The notes under the pieces: generated by a model
Told to the model about the DNA's origin: nothing
The model's database searches: none
What the model saw: only the letters and a program-made list of their open reading frames with translations
Position numbers and translations under genes: made by a program
Assembly (NCBI RefSeq): GCF_012584455.1
Contig: NZ_JABAEB010000010.1
Span: forward strand, 62,001-126,000
Source: Shewanella oncorhynchi
Lineage (GTDB): Bacteria; Pseudomonadota; Gammaproteobacteria; Enterobacterales; Shewanellaceae
Reading direction: 5' to 3'
DNA: 64,000 nt
Shown here: piece after piece, positions 34,291 to 43,929 of the stretch
How positions within the stretch are numbered: the first letter of the stretch is position 1
Layout of the letters: each line of letters begins with the position of its first letter

Positions 34291-35550
34291 TTAATCTTTC
34301 CAGCGTTTAAAAATCAGCGAGGTATTAATGCCGCCAAAGGCGAAATTATTACTCATGACATAATCTGTATCGATTGGGCGCAGTTCGTTACGGATATAGT
34401 CCAAATCAGCGCATTGTGGGTCGATACTTTCAAGATTGAGTGTTGGCGCAAACCAGCCCGCATTCATCATCTCAATACTCACCCAAGCTTCTAACGCGCC
34501 GCATGCGCCTAAGGTGTGGCCCGTGTAGCTTTTAAGGGATGAAATCGGCATACCAGCACCAAAAACTGCATGGGTCGCGTGGCTTTCGGCGATGTCACCG
34601 CGATCCGTTGCCGTACCATGGGCGTTCACATAACCTATGGCACTAGGCTCAAGCTGCGCATCTTTGAGCGCCAATCTGATGGCTATCTCCATGGTCTGCG
34701 CATTCGGTTGGGTAACATGTTGGCCATCTGAATTCGTGCCAAAACCGACTAACTCAGCGTAAATTTTAGCGCCACGCGCCTTGGCGTGTTCTAGCTCTTC
34801 GAGTACCAGCGTACAAGCACCTTCGCCAATAACGAGGCCATCACGGCTCGCATCGAAGGGGCGTGGCGTGAGTTCGGGAGTGCTGTTTTTAGTGCTGGTG
34901 GCAAATAAGGTATCGAACACGACAGCTTCTGTGGGGCAGAGTTCTTCACCGCCGCCCGCCAACATTAAGGTTTGATGACCGTATTTGATGGCTTCATAGG
35001 CGTAACCTATGCCTTGGCTCCCCGAGGTACAGGCGCTGCTAGTGGTGTGAATTCGGCCCTTTAAACCGAAAAATACCCCCACATTTACCGCTGTGGTGTG
35101 TGCCATCATGCGGATATAGCTAGTGGCGGTGACGCCCGACATATCACCGGTTTTCAACATATCGCCAAAGGCGATGATGGCATCGGTACTGCCAGTGGAC
35201 GAGCCATAGGCGATACCCATTTCACCCGAGGACACGATAGGATCGTCCAATAATCCCGCATCGATTAATGCAAGTTCACTGGCGCGGGTCGCCATGATAG
35301 AAACCCGACCCATAGAACGAATTTTCTTGCGCGAATAATGGCTTGGCACTTCAAAGTCGGTAATGGGGGCGGCTAAGCGGGTATTGAGGCCATCGTATTT
35401 ATCCCATTCGCCCATAGTGACGATACAGTTTTTCTGCGCCTTAAGGCTCGCTGCTATCGTCTCCCAATCATGGCCCAGGGCGGTAATGCCGCCAATGCCA
35501 GTGATAACCACTCGTTTCCCTAAGCGGGTTTGATTTGTCGCTTCGCTCAT
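34291..35550 (-). CDS. apeR: Beta-ketoacyl-ACP synthase, ApeR-like
   Basis: A 419-residue FabF-type ketosynthase with the full catalytic set: C174 in SSACTSGS, H311 in NAHGTATDRGD and H345 in YTGHTLGACG. It catalyses decarboxylative condensation of malonyl-ACP with an acyl chain. In aryl polyene clusters the last ketosynthase (ApeR) follows a ketoreductase and a dehydratase, exactly the order here. Its ATG directly follows the ketoreductase stop. The symbol is given by order and family analogy to the E. coli and Xenorhabdus APE genes, not by search. Confidence 0.88.
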   Translation of the reverse strand: MSEATNQTRLGKRVVITGIGGITALGHDWETIAASLKAQKNCIVTMGEWDKYDGLNTRLAAPITDFEVPSHYSRKKIRSMGRVSIMATRASELALIDAGLLDDPIVSSGEMGIAYGSSTGSTDAIIAFGDMLKTGDMSGVTATSYIRMMAHTTAVNVGVFFGLKGRIHTTSSACTSGSQGIGYAYEAIKYGHQTLMLAGGGEELCPTEAVVFDTLFATSTKNSTPELTPRPFDASRDGLVIGEGACTLVLEELEHAKARGAKIYAELVGFGTNSDGQHVTQPNAQTMEIAIRLALKDAQLEPSAIGYVNAHGTATDRGDIAESHATHAVFGAGMPISSLKSYTGHTLGACGALEAWVSIEMMNAGWFAPTLNLESIDPQCADLDYIRNELRPIDTDYVMSNNFAFGGINTSLIFKRWKD

Positions 35551-36276
35551 TTAGATCATGCCTCCATTGACCGATATCACTTGGCGAGTGATATAGGCGG
35601 CATCGTCAGACATTAAAAATGCGGCTAAGGCGGCGATTTCACTGGGTTTACCCATGCGGCGCATCGGCACTAATTGCTCGACCATATCCTTAGGAATATC
35701 GGCCACCATGTCGGTTTCAATCAAGCCGGGAGCGATACAGTTGACGGTAATTTTGCGTTTTGCCAGCTCTAACGACAATGCCTTAGTCGCGCCGATAATA
35801 CCCGCTTTTGAGGCGCTGTAATTGACTTGGCCACGGTTGCCCGCAATCCCAGAAACTGAGGCTAAGGTGATGATGCGACCGCCCTTGCGGCTTTGTACCA
35901 TAGGCATCACACAGGGATGGATGACATTATAAAAGCCGTCCAAGTTGGTATGGATGACGCTGTCCCACTCGCTTTCTGTCATAGCAGGAAAGGCGGTGTC
36001 GCGGTTGATGCCAGCATTGAGGATCACGCCATAATAGGCACCATTGGCCTCGATGTCGGCTTCAATGGCGGCTCTGACGCTGGCGCGGTCGGCGACATCA
36101 AATTTCAGCAGGCTCACATTCACCCCAAGCGCGCGGATTTGCGCGGCAGTGTCATCGGCAGCTGTTTGGTTACTGTGGTAATGCAGGGCGATATCGAAAC
36201 CCGTCGCGGCGAGTTTTAGGGCGATGGCTTTACCAATGCCGCGGCTCGAACCGGTAACTAATACTCTGTTATTCAT
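35551..36276 (-). CDS. apeQ: 3-ketoacyl-ACP reductase, ApeQ-like
   Basis: A 241-residue short-chain dehydrogenase of the FabG type. It has the NADP-binding motif TGSSRGIGKA (about 8-17), NAGI in the middle and the catalytic Ser-Tyr-Lys in LASVSG ... YSASKAG. It reduces the beta-keto group after each polyene elongation step. The frame extends six codons upstream, but the ATG at 36276 is preceded by GGTGGAG and gives the standard FabG start MNNRVLVTG. The stop abuts the ApeR-like start. About 110 bases separate it from the preceding dehydratase gene, the largest gap between the core genes. Confidence 0.9.
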   Translation of the reverse strand: MNNRVLVTGSSRGIGKAIALKLAATGFDIALHYHSNQTAADDTAAQIRALGVNVSLLKFDVADRASVRAAIEADIEANGAYYGVILNAGINRDTAFPAMTESEWDSVIHTNLDGFYNVIHPCVMPMVQSRKGGRIITLASVSGIAGNRGQVNYSASKAGIIGATKALSLELAKRKITVNCIAPGLIETDMVADIPKDMVEQLVPMRRMGKPSEIAALAAFLMSDDAAYITRQVISVNGGMI

Positions 36277-36387
36277 CTGTTTTCTCCACCCCATTTTATC
36301 GTTATGTGTCGGTATGGGGTTTCATGTATTTATGGTAAAAAGGTTGCTTGTTAAGGCGCTTTAATGCTTTTTATCTACACCATAGCT

Positions 36388-36921
36388 TTAGTGCCCAAGG
36401 CTTCTATTTGCCGCGTCTTGATTGCCTGCAAGGTAGGCTTGTGTGTCCTGAGGCTGGAACACATTCACATTGGCTTGGGCCACTAAGCTCTTTTCTAGCT
36501 CAGTGCCGGCTTCGGGCAGCAGATAAATTTGGCAATCGAATACCGCTAATCCCGATTCCTCCTGATAGAGGCGGCTGACTTGGGTGCGATAGGTGCGCCC
36601 GAGCTCATATTGCTTGGCATACAAGGTTAATTTGCGCGATCCCAATAGAAAGCCCACGCGGATTTTATCATTGCGAAGCTTTGCCTCAACCCCAGCAAGG
36701 GCGGCAATACTTTGAGCCATATATTCGATACCCACATAATTGGGTACGGCTTGATATTTATCATCGAAATAAGGGCTCTTGGCCGTGATAGTGACTTCGG
36801 TCTCTAGGTTATCGCGCCGATAGCCAATGATTTTATCGAGCAAAATCATCGGTGCCCTATGGGGAATAAAATCGGCAATATCCTGTTCGGCAAAGGGTTG
36901 GTTAATCTTAAGTAACTGCAT
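36388..36921 (-). CDS. apeP: Hotdog dehydratase, ApeP-like
   Basis: A 177-residue single-hotdog protein. The catalytic histidine is in PHRAPM (about 21) and the acidic residue in VGIEYMAQSIAALAG (about 65), the arrangement of the FabA/FabZ-like ApeP dehydratases. In aryl polyene synthesis it is known to work with the smaller ApeI partner to remove water after ketoreduction and produce conjugated double bonds. It lies 4 bases after the ApeO-like gene. The proline- and alanine-rich C-terminal 30 residues are probably flexible. Confidence 0.88.
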   Translation of the reverse strand: MQLLKINQPFAEQDIADFIPHRAPMILLDKIIGYRRDNLETEVTITAKSPYFDDKYQAVPNYVGIEYMAQSIAALAGVEAKLRNDKIRVGFLLGSRKLTLYAKQYELGRTYRTQVSRLYQEESGLAVFDCQIYLLPEAGTELEKSLVAQANVNVFQPQDTQAYLAGNQDAANRSLGH

Positions 36922-36925
36922 GGTA

Positions 36926-38125
36926 CTAGGCCTCGTTACGGCAGAAAATCAGGCTGGCATTACTGCCGCCAAAGGCGAAGGAATTGCTCATCACATAATT
37001 AAGCGCGCCCTTAGCGGCGACTTGATGGCGCTCGACCAATGCAATGGGCGGATCCTGTGGATCGACTTGTCCGTCCCATTGATGGGGCGGCAGGGCTTGG
37101 CGGTGATTATGTGCTGAAAGTAATAAATAACAGAAGGCGGCTTCAATGGCGCCAGCGGCACCTAAGGTATGGCCGACTAAGGGCTTGGTCGAGCTACAAG
37201 GGGGCGTGTTCACGCCAAACACTTCAACTACGGCGCGGCTTTCCATCGCATCATTTTTAGGCGTGGCTGTACCGTGCAAGTTAATGTAACCAATGTCTTT
37301 TGCTGCAATGTGTGCATCTTGCAACGCCGCGTGCATGGCTTTGATCGCGCCTTCGCCTTCGGGGTGTGGCGCCGACATATGGTGGGCATCGCTCGACTCG
37401 CCAATACCCGCTAGCATGACCTCTGACTCGCCCAAAGTCAGGACGAAAAGCGCCGCGCCTTCGCCGATATTGATGCCATCACGGTTGATGCTAAAAGGAT
37501 TGCAGTGGCCTTTCGAGACAGACTCTAAGGCGTGAAAACCATTGACTGTGAGTTGGCATAAACTGTCGACACCGCCGACAATCACAACATCACAGAGATT
37601 CGCCTGTAATAGGCGTTTAGCGCTGGCAAACACTTTAGCGCTGGATGAGCAGGCGGTCGAAATTGTGTAGCAAGGGCCGTCTAGCTCAAAATATTGGCGT
37701 AAAAAGTCGCTAGTGCTGCCGAGCTCCTGCTGGAAATAGTGGTAATCCGCCGGAAAGTATCCGTATTGATTGCGGTAGCTCAGCGCGGCTTCACCTTTTG
37801 AAATCCCTGACGTGCTTGTGCCTAGCACAACACCAATACGGGCATGACCAAAATCCCGTTTCGCTTGTTCAACTGTGGTCGCAATTTGCAGTGCGGCGCA
37901 CAGCAGTAATTGGTTGTTACGGCAATCGAACTGAATGAGTTTTTCGGGAATGGTTGGTAGCGCTGCCGTCACGGGGGCAACTAAGGTTGGGTGCTCGAAC
38001 AGGAGAGTGTCACTGCGCAGCATCGCACTGGTATCACCGGCGATCAGGCGGTCTAAAACCTGCTGGGGATCTTGCCCTAGCGGGGTACACAATCCAATCT
38101 GTGTAATAGCTACTCTGTTCATCAT
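36926..38125 (-). CDS. apeO: Beta-ketoacyl-ACP synthase, ApeO-like
   Basis: A ketosynthase of about 399 residues with the active cysteine in STACSSSAKV and the two histidines in NLHGTATPKND and VGHTLGAAGA. In the known system ApeO is the main elongating ketosynthase and pairs with the smaller chain-length-factor-like ApeC, whose candidate gene starts the operon. The start is uncertain: ATG codons occur at 38143, 38125 and 38122, with no strong ribosome site. I chose 38125, because MMNRVAITQIG resembles family starts. Confidence 0.87.
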   Translation of the reverse strand: MMNRVAITQIGLCTPLGQDPQQVLDRLIAGDTSAMLRSDTLLFEHPTLVAPVTAALPTIPEKLIQFDCRNNQLLLCAALQIATTVEQAKRDFGHARIGVVLGTSTSGISKGEAALSYRNQYGYFPADYHYFQQELGSTSDFLRQYFELDGPCYTISTACSSSAKVFASAKRLLQANLCDVVIVGGVDSLCQLTVNGFHALESVSKGHCNPFSINRDGINIGEGAALFVLTLGESEVMLAGIGESSDAHHMSAPHPEGEGAIKAMHAALQDAHIAAKDIGYINLHGTATPKNDAMESRAVVEVFGVNTPPCSSTKPLVGHTLGAAGAIEAAFCYLLLSAHNHRQALPPHQWDGQVDPQDPPIALVERHQVAAKGALNYVMSNSFAFGGSNASLIFCRNEA

Positions 38126-38171
38126 TGTGTGTCTTTTTACCATGGCACAGTTAAGTGCGGATGCTAACAGA

Positions 38172-38936
38172 TTAAATAGGTTCGATTTCTAGCTCAAATT
38201 TAGCTTGTGGCATAGTTAAGCTGATGTGGGCTTGCCAAAGAGCATCGCCGATATTTTGCTGATAACGGATTTGCACCACATGGGTTTGCTGGCCGCTTTT
38301 ACTGATCAAGGTATCTTGACTATAGATCTGGCGACAGGGGATTGTATTCACTCGGGTGCCTTCAAGCGTATCGCCCTGATTTCTCCCAACCGTATCGCAA
38401 AGACCTGTGACTAAATGACCACCTTCTAAATGGGCGCGAATACTCTGCTCAGGCCAATAGATCAGTTGCATCATCGCCATTAAATACTCAGCTTTAAAAC
38501 TGTTCCCTAGCAGCACGCTTTGTTCACTGCTGAGTGTATTACCATCATAAACTAAGGTAAACAAAGCCTGTCCGAGTGGCGCTAAGCCAACGAGCGTCAT
38601 ACGCTCATCCTCTAACTCTAATTGAGTGAGCAGCTCGTGGGACTTATCACCCACTTTAATGCTGACCTTTTGGCTAAAGGACTGGGGCGAAGTTAGCTTA
38701 ACTTTGCTGTCGGTTTGCGGGCTGCTTATGATTGCGGGTTTTGCCGTCGGCTTAGTCAGAGGCTTATCGGCTGCGGGGGCAAAATCATGGGGCAGTGGCG
38801 CCAAGCAATAACGCATGTCTTTAGTGAGGCCGACACAGGTTTGCCTGAACAGCAGTTCGCTACATCCCGTCAGCCCCAGACTGATGATCAGTAGCGCGGG
38901 GAACACTCGCCATTTCGCGTTAAAGTTGAGCGACAT
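38172..38936 (-). CDS. DUF3261 lipoprotein, ApeN-like
   Basis: A 254-residue lipoprotein with signal MSLNFNAKWRVFPALLIISL and lipobox LTGC. The domain after a Pro/Lys-rich linker (about residues 50-80) matches DUF3261, found in aryl polyene clusters, where position makes it ApeN. It is probably an outer membrane or periplasmic part of the LolA/MMPL-type export path. The frame is open 11 codons further upstream, but the ATG at 38936 begins the lipoprotein signal and lies 4 bases after the flavoprotein stop, with GAGG just before. Confidence 0.78.
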   Translation of the reverse strand: MSLNFNAKWRVFPALLIISLGLTGCSELLFRQTCVGLTKDMRYCLAPLPHDFAPAADKPLTKPTAKPAIISSPQTDSKVKLTSPQSFSQKVSIKVGDKSHELLTQLELEDERMTLVGLAPLGQALFTLVYDGNTLSSEQSVLLGNSFKAEYLMAMMQLIYWPEQSIRAHLEGGHLVTGLCDTVGRNQGDTLEGTRVNTIPCRQIYSQDTLISKSGQQTHVVQIRYQQNIGDALWQAHISLTMPQAKFELEIEPI

Positions 38937-38940
38937 GCGG

Positions 38941-40230
38941 TTACGCCTCTGCAAATTCAGGAATGGCAACTTGGTTTTGGCACAATTCGACCACCATGTT
39001 CAGGCGGCGCTCCGAGTCTTTAACGAAGGGATTATTGAGGTCCCAAGCGTAGCCCGCCAGAATCGAGCAAATCATTTGCTTGATGCGTGGATTCGGTTCT
39101 TCATAGAAGATCACATCCTGAAAGCGGCCATCATACCAAGCTTGCACATAGGTGCGGAAGGTATTCACGCCCTGCATTAAAGGCGCTGAGTAATCGGCTT
39201 GCCAGTCAACCGTTTCGCCATTGAGTTGTTTAGTCACACATTTTGCCGCCATCGATGCCGATTGCATGGCGATAGTGACGCCGGAGGAAAATACCGGATC
39301 GAGAAACTCGCCCGCATTGCCCAGTAGGGCGAACTTGTCGGTCGCAAGGCGTGACACATTGGCTGAATAACCCTTGAGTGTGGCGCATTCTTGCACCACT
39401 TTCGCCTTTGCCAGTAGGGCTTTTAGTCCTGGTTCTTCATTGACTATGCTCATCAATTGTTGCTCAAGCGAACCTTGTAAACGCGCAAGTAATTGCGGTT
39501 CTGCCACTACGCCGAGTGAACAACGGCCATTGCTAAAGGGAATGAGCCAATACCAAATGTCTTTATGCTCTGGGTGGACGCTGATTAAAATCTTATTTCG
39601 ATCAAAGTGAGGATCGCTGATGTTGTCTTCCACATGGGTAAAGATGGCGCTGCGCTGTGGTAGGCAAGATGGACTTTCTAAGTCGAGCAAGCGGGGTAAC
39701 ACACGGCCAAAACCACTGGCATCAAGCACATATTGGGCGCTGATTTGATAAAGCTCGCCCTGTTCATTGCGCACCATTAAGCATGGATTCTCGGTTAAAT
39801 CTATCGCCTCGACGGTTTCGCTGTAGCGGATTTCGACCCCTTGGCTTTGGGCGGTATCGGCTAACAGTTTATCAAAACTGGCGCGCTGCACTTGGAATGT
39901 GGTGCCAGGCCCGGGGGTAAATTTATCGGTAAAGTCGAAGGTAGTGTAAGTGCCATTGCGACGAAAGGCGGCGCCATTTTTATGCTGGAATCCGGCGGCA
40001 TTGAGTGCGTCTAACATGCCGGCTTCTTCGATGAATTGCATGCAGCAGGGCAGTAAACTTTCACCGATGGAAAAACGGGGGAAATGTTGTTTTTCTAACA
40101 CCAGCACGCGCTTACCTTGTTGGTGTAGCAAGCTGGCGGCGATGGCGCCTGAAGGTCCTGCGCCGATAATAGCCACATCGACGGCAAGTGAATTTGGCAT
40201 AGCCGATAAATCGTGAGCGGGTGTAGGCAT
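38941..40230 (-). CDS. FAD-dependent oxidoreductase with flavin-halogenase motifs
   Basis: A 429-residue flavoprotein. The FAD motif is IIGAGPSGAI (21-30). FPRFSIGESLLP (50-61) is shared by flavin-dependent halogenases and related reductases. WYWLIP at 226-231 fits the halogenase signature WxWxIP, and FLDPVFSSG (309-317) fits the FxxPxxSxG pattern. K84 in QHKNGAAF lies where halogenases carry their catalytic lysine. It could halogenate the aryl or polyene group, as xanthomonadins are brominated, or act as an oxidase or hydroxylase. The E. coli APE cluster lacks it as far as I recall. It sits between the exporter and DUF3261 genes, with short spacing on both sides. Confidence 0.8.
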   Translation of the reverse strand: MPTPAHDLSAMPNSLAVDVAIIGAGPSGAIAASLLHQQGKRVLVLEKQHFPRFSIGESLLPCCMQFIEEAGMLDALNAAGFQHKNGAAFRRNGTYTTFDFTDKFTPGPGTTFQVQRASFDKLLADTAQSQGVEIRYSETVEAIDLTENPCLMVRNEQGELYQISAQYVLDASGFGRVLPRLLDLESPSCLPQRSAIFTHVEDNISDPHFDRNKILISVHPEHKDIWYWLIPFSNGRCSLGVVAEPQLLARLQGSLEQQLMSIVNEEPGLKALLAKAKVVQECATLKGYSANVSRLATDKFALLGNAGEFLDPVFSSGVTIAMQSASMAAKCVTKQLNGETVDWQADYSAPLMQGVNTFRTYVQAWYDGRFQDVIFYEEPNPRIKQMICSILAGYAWDLNNPFVKDSERRLNMVVELCQNQVAIPEFAEA

Positions 40231-40253
40231 GTAAAGTACGTTCCTTGTCGTTA

Positions 40254-42695
40254 TCAGGACTTTTTAGTCGTTAAAATAAGTGGCGAAAGTAAAAAGGTTA
40301 AACCTATACCTAGCGACAGGGTTAAACCAAAATAATGAATCGCTTGGGTCTGGCTAAAGGCGAGTAAACCAAAGGCTAATAGGGTCGAGCAGGCGGACAT
40401 AAATACCGCCATCATCACTGCCTTGCCGTGGTTTTGAGCAGAGGCAAAGAACAAGCTGTAGTCTATTCCAATCCCGAAAACTAAAATGAGCGCGAGTGCA
40501 TGGAACAGACTCAGCGGCGAGCCTGTTAAGCCTAAGGTTGCAAGCGTTAGCAAGGCCGCAAGGGCTGGAACGGCAACGACAACCGCGGCTTTTTTAATGC
40601 CAAAATTCAGGCTAAACAACAAGAGTGCGATACCGAGTGCGAGCGCTAATAGCTTTAGGGTTAACAGTCGGTAATGGCCCATGACGGCGGAGATATCCGC
40701 GACTTTATCGATAAGTTGTACGCTTTCATCATGGGCAAAGCGCGCCTTGAGCGCGTCGATCTGTTTAATGCCGCCAAGCAAGACAATGGCACCATACTCA
40801 GCACTCGCGCCACCATCATTTAGCGCTTCATAGTCGGTGGTCTTGCCATTTGGTGCTAGCCACAGCGGTGCGAGTTGCTTGCCTGCCTCTAGCGTAAAGA
40901 AATCCGCTGGGGCGATATATTGGTCTTTAGCCGCTAAGTAGCTTGCTTGCAGCTCTGGCTTTAAGTTCTCATCCAACCCAAGGCCTGTTAGTACAGTATC
41001 TATCTGAGTTTGATAGATTTCACCCTGTAAGCGATAAGCCGTGTCTTGCCTTTGATGGCTGGGCAGATACCGGCTGAGGCTGACGTAGTTGCCTAACTCT
41101 TGGTTCGCAATAGCGGCATCGAGCAGTGGCGACACTAGCTCAAGCTGTTGCAGCAGTGCTTCTTCACTCGCGGCGCGTACCAGTAAGAATTGATTATCTG
41201 TGCCGCCACTGAGTAGCTGCCTGAGCTTATTTTCAGGTTCAGTCACGCTCGCGGGGCTTTGCTGTAAATGGCGAATATCGTCATCGACGGTTAACTTGGT
41301 TACGCCAACCAGACACCACACCACTATCACTAAAGCAAACATGCCCATGCCTAAAGGCGTGGTCAATCTGTTGGATAATTGAGTGAGGTTGGCAAGGTAT
41401 TTCCCCGCTAACGCTAATGGGCGGGAGCCCGATGGCAAACGACTTCCCGCTAACAGTGGGTAGGCGAGAATGAGGGTGAGATAGGCCCCGAGCAGCCCCG
41501 CGGCGCAGAAAATCGCCACTTGCTGCATCCCAGGAAACGGCGCTAAACCTATGCCCACATAAGCTAAGGCACTGGTGATAAAGGCAAGTGTCACAGTGGG
41601 GAATATATGCGCGACCGTCGCCTTTGCGTTGCGATCGGTATCGCTTAAGCGCTCGCAGTAAAAATGAAAGCTGTAGTCGATGGCAATGCCAATCAAGCTA
41701 GTACCAAACACTAAGGTGAGTAAATGCAGTTCGCCAAACACGCTTAAGGTAAAAGTCACGGCCAGCAACAGCCCGCTGGAAATGGTAACGATGGCCAACA
41801 GTAGCGGCATCACAGAACGAAACGCCAGCCAGACTAAAGCTATTACCCCAAGTAAGGATGCAAGACCAAGGATCGAGATTTCACTCTTAGCCGTTTGTGT
41901 CGCCGCAATCGCGTGAAACAGGGCGCCAGCTTTGAGCACGGTAATATCTGGGTAGTTTTTTTCAACCGCATCCAACCCTAGGGTTAATGCCGTCATCTGC
42001 GCTAATTGCGCATTGGGATTAAAGGCACTTTCTTGGCCCTTTGCTATAACAACCGCAGCGACATTATCGCCTTGATTAGCCAGCAGAATACCTTGGCTGG
42101 CTCTGACTTTTGAACTTGGCGTGAGGGCGAGTAAATTGGCGGGGAATAACAGTAGTGGATCTTGGGCGAGCAAGTTGCTATTGGCGTAACTAAAGGCGTT
42201 GTAAAGCTGCGCTGTGGCCGCTTCAATCAGATTTCCAATGTCTTTCGTTGCTAACGCCTCAGCTTGTGGTGCTGTCAGTAATTTAAATCTGTGGGGGAAA
42301 TAGAATTGCCCTAGGGCTTCGCCGAGCTGCATATCTGCGCTGCGGATATCTGTGAGTGCAGCATTTTTGCCAGTAGCAATAAGGTCAGCTGCAAGCTTTC
42401 GCATCAACAGCTTAGCCGCAGCGATGGCCGTGGTTTCATCCTTGGCGACGAGCGCAATATAGACTTGGTCGGCGAGCGTGGCTTCAACTTGGTTAAGGGC
42501 GCGTTCTGTGAGTTTGTCCTGCTGTAAATGGGGCAGCATGGCGAGAATATCGCTCTGCACCCTTGCGCCGTTTTGCCAAAGTTGCAACGTCCATAGACTA
42601 GCAGACAGCATCAATAGCAACCAAATGGCGAGGCGCCATTTAGGGGATGATTGTATTAGCGCTTGATTGGCGCGCGCGGTGAAATTGGCGGCCAT
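40254..42695 (-). CDS. apeM: MMPL/RND-family exporter, ApeM-like
   Basis: An 813-residue inner membrane protein of the RND superfamily (MMPL type). It has two halves, each with one helix, a periplasmic loop (about 45-270 and 470-640) and five or six grouped helices (about 275-445 and 650-805). The motif GIAIDYSFHFYCER and its counterpart GIGIDYSLFFA mark the proton-relay helices. In aryl polyene clusters it moves the lipid-linked pigment out of the inner membrane, with a LolA-like carrier. It starts 3 bases after the LolA-like gene. Confidence 0.88.
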   Translation of the reverse strand: MAANFTARANQALIQSSPKWRLAIWLLLMLSASLWTLQLWQNGARVQSDILAMLPHLQQDKLTERALNQVEATLADQVYIALVAKDETTAIAAAKLLMRKLAADLIATGKNAALTDIRSADMQLGEALGQFYFPHRFKLLTAPQAEALATKDIGNLIEAATAQLYNAFSYANSNLLAQDPLLLFPANLLALTPSSKVRASQGILLANQGDNVAAVVIAKGQESAFNPNAQLAQMTALTLGLDAVEKNYPDITVLKAGALFHAIAATQTAKSEISILGLASLLGVIALVWLAFRSVMPLLLAIVTISSGLLLAVTFTLSVFGELHLLTLVFGTSLIGIAIDYSFHFYCERLSDTDRNAKATVAHIFPTVTLAFITSALAYVGIGLAPFPGMQQVAIFCAAGLLGAYLTLILAYPLLAGSRLPSGSRPLALAGKYLANLTQLSNRLTTPLGMGMFALVIVVWCLVGVTKLTVDDDIRHLQQSPASVTEPENKLRQLLSGGTDNQFLLVRAASEEALLQQLELVSPLLDAAIANQELGNYVSLSRYLPSHQRQDTAYRLQGEIYQTQIDTVLTGLGLDENLKPELQASYLAAKDQYIAPADFFTLEAGKQLAPLWLAPNGKTTDYEALNDGGASAEYGAIVLLGGIKQIDALKARFAHDESVQLIDKVADISAVMGHYRLLTLKLLALALGIALLLFSLNFGIKKAAVVVAVPALAALLTLATLGLTGSPLSLFHALALILVFGIGIDYSLFFASAQNHGKAVMMAVFMSACSTLLAFGLLAFSQTQAIHYFGLTLSLGIGLTFLLSPLILTTKKS

Positions 42696-42697
42696 GG

Positions 42698-43498
42698 TTA
42701 AGGTTTATTCGCCTCTATCGCCACAGCATACTGCGTCAATTCGGTTTCGCTGAGTTTACCTTGGGAAAGCGCACTAAAGTCGATGCGGGTCATATCCTGT
42801 GGGCTCACATTCGGCGCCGCGCTCAGCAGCACTAAGGATTGCAACATATCACTCCCCTCTAACACCATATTGGTGATGGCTTTTTTCATTAAGGGATCTT
42901 TGGGCGTTAGGCCCAATTGCCATTGGCCGTCTGTGCTCAACCTCTCTGGGCTTAACTTGTCTGTAATGAGGAAGTGCAGTTCAAAGTTTTCACTTAAACC
43001 GGAAATATCACCGCCGAGCATAGCGCGCACTAGGCTGGGTAATAAATCGCCCATAGCGGCGGCGCTCGCCGAGGCATCGGCTTTGCTGACTTGGACTCGA
43101 CCTTGGCTATCGCGCTGAATAAGCTGCTTATCTTTTAAAATCAGCAGGGATTCGAAGGGCTTTATCTGCTGCCAAATCAGTCCTTGGGTCTGATCGAAGA
43201 TAAACTGACCTTGGCTGATTAACGGCTTTTTGAGCACCTTTAGTTGCCGAGATTGCACAAACTGGCCTCGCACCGTTTTGCCCAAGTTAAGCTTTTGGCT
43301 CAGGGCGACAAGCTGCGCGGTATCCGCACTTTGGCTAAAGAGTGTTTGATAAGCGCCGGGCTCTGCTAAGGTTTCTGCCTTGAGTGGCAGGGTTATCAAA
43401 GCACAAGCCAAGCCGCAAGCAAGGCAGAGGAGTAATGCACACTTTGCCAGCACAGGATTCTTCGTCAGCGCAGAGCTCTTGGCGAGTACTGATTTCAT
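42698..43498 (-). CDS. apeL: LolA-like periplasmic carrier, ApeL-like
   Basis: A 266-residue protein with an N-terminal hydrophobic signal (about 14-41) and a LolA-type fold: LGKTVRGQFVQSRQLKVLKKPLISQGQF is typical of the first strands. LolA proteins ferry lipoproteins; here the carrier probably takes the lipid-linked aryl polyene between membranes. The ATG overlaps the thioesterase stop by one base, and the exporter gene follows after 2 bases, so translation is coupled on both sides. The symbol is assigned by position and fold. Confidence 0.82.
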   Translation of the reverse strand: MKSVLAKSSALTKNPVLAKCALLLCLACGLACALITLPLKAETLAEPGAYQTLFSQSADTAQLVALSQKLNLGKTVRGQFVQSRQLKVLKKPLISQGQFIFDQTQGLIWQQIKPFESLLILKDKQLIQRDSQGRVQVSKADASASAAAMGDLLPSLVRAMLGGDISGLSENFELHFLITDKLSPERLSTDGQWQLGLTPKDPLMKKAITNMVLEGSDMLQSLVLLSAAPNVSPQDMTRIDFSALSQGKLSETELTQYAVAIEANKP

Positions 43499-43929
43499 TA
43501 GTCTTCAACCTTAGCGAGCAGGGTGGCTATTTTGTCACGGAACACCTCTGGGGTAACAAAGCACAATTCTTGGGTGCTCATATCGACCGCCGCTTGAATG
43601 GTATAACCCTTAGTGATGCGCGCACCGGTTTCGACATCGCGAATTTGATAATTGATTTTTAAGCGGTTTTCCCACTCGACTAACTCGGCGCGCACTGTGA
43701 TTTTTTGCTCGAAGGTGCTGGCTTTGACGTATTTAATCTGTAAATCGATAATAGGCCACGCATAGTTAGATGCTTGCATTTGGCGGTAGTTATAGCCCAG
43801 CTCATCGAGCAGTTTGCAGCGAGCAACCTCGAAATAACGCAGGTAATTGCCATGCCAAGTGATCCCCATGGAATCCACATCGTGGAAGGGGATTTGCATT
43901 TCCATATCGATAGTGAGCAATGATTTCAT
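43498..43929 (-). CDS. apeK: 4HBT-type thioesterase, ApeK-like
   Basis: A 143-residue hotdog thioesterase. The catalytic aspartate lies in FHDVDSMGITWHGNYLRYFE (about 14-33), the standard 4-hydroxybenzoyl-CoA thioesterase pattern. It may release the aryl polyene acid or edit stalled ACPs. I set the start at the ATG at 43929, which overlaps the ammonia-lyase stop (ATGA), although the frame is open five codons earlier. Coupled overlaps on both sides show it belongs to the operon. Confidence 0.86.
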   Translation of the reverse strand: MKSLLTIDMEMQIPFHDVDSMGITWHGNYLRYFEVARCKLLDELGYNYRQMQASNYAWPIIDLQIKYVKASTFEQKITVRAELVEWENRLKINYQIRDVETGARITKGYTIQAAVDMSTQELCFVTPEVFRDKIATLLAKVED

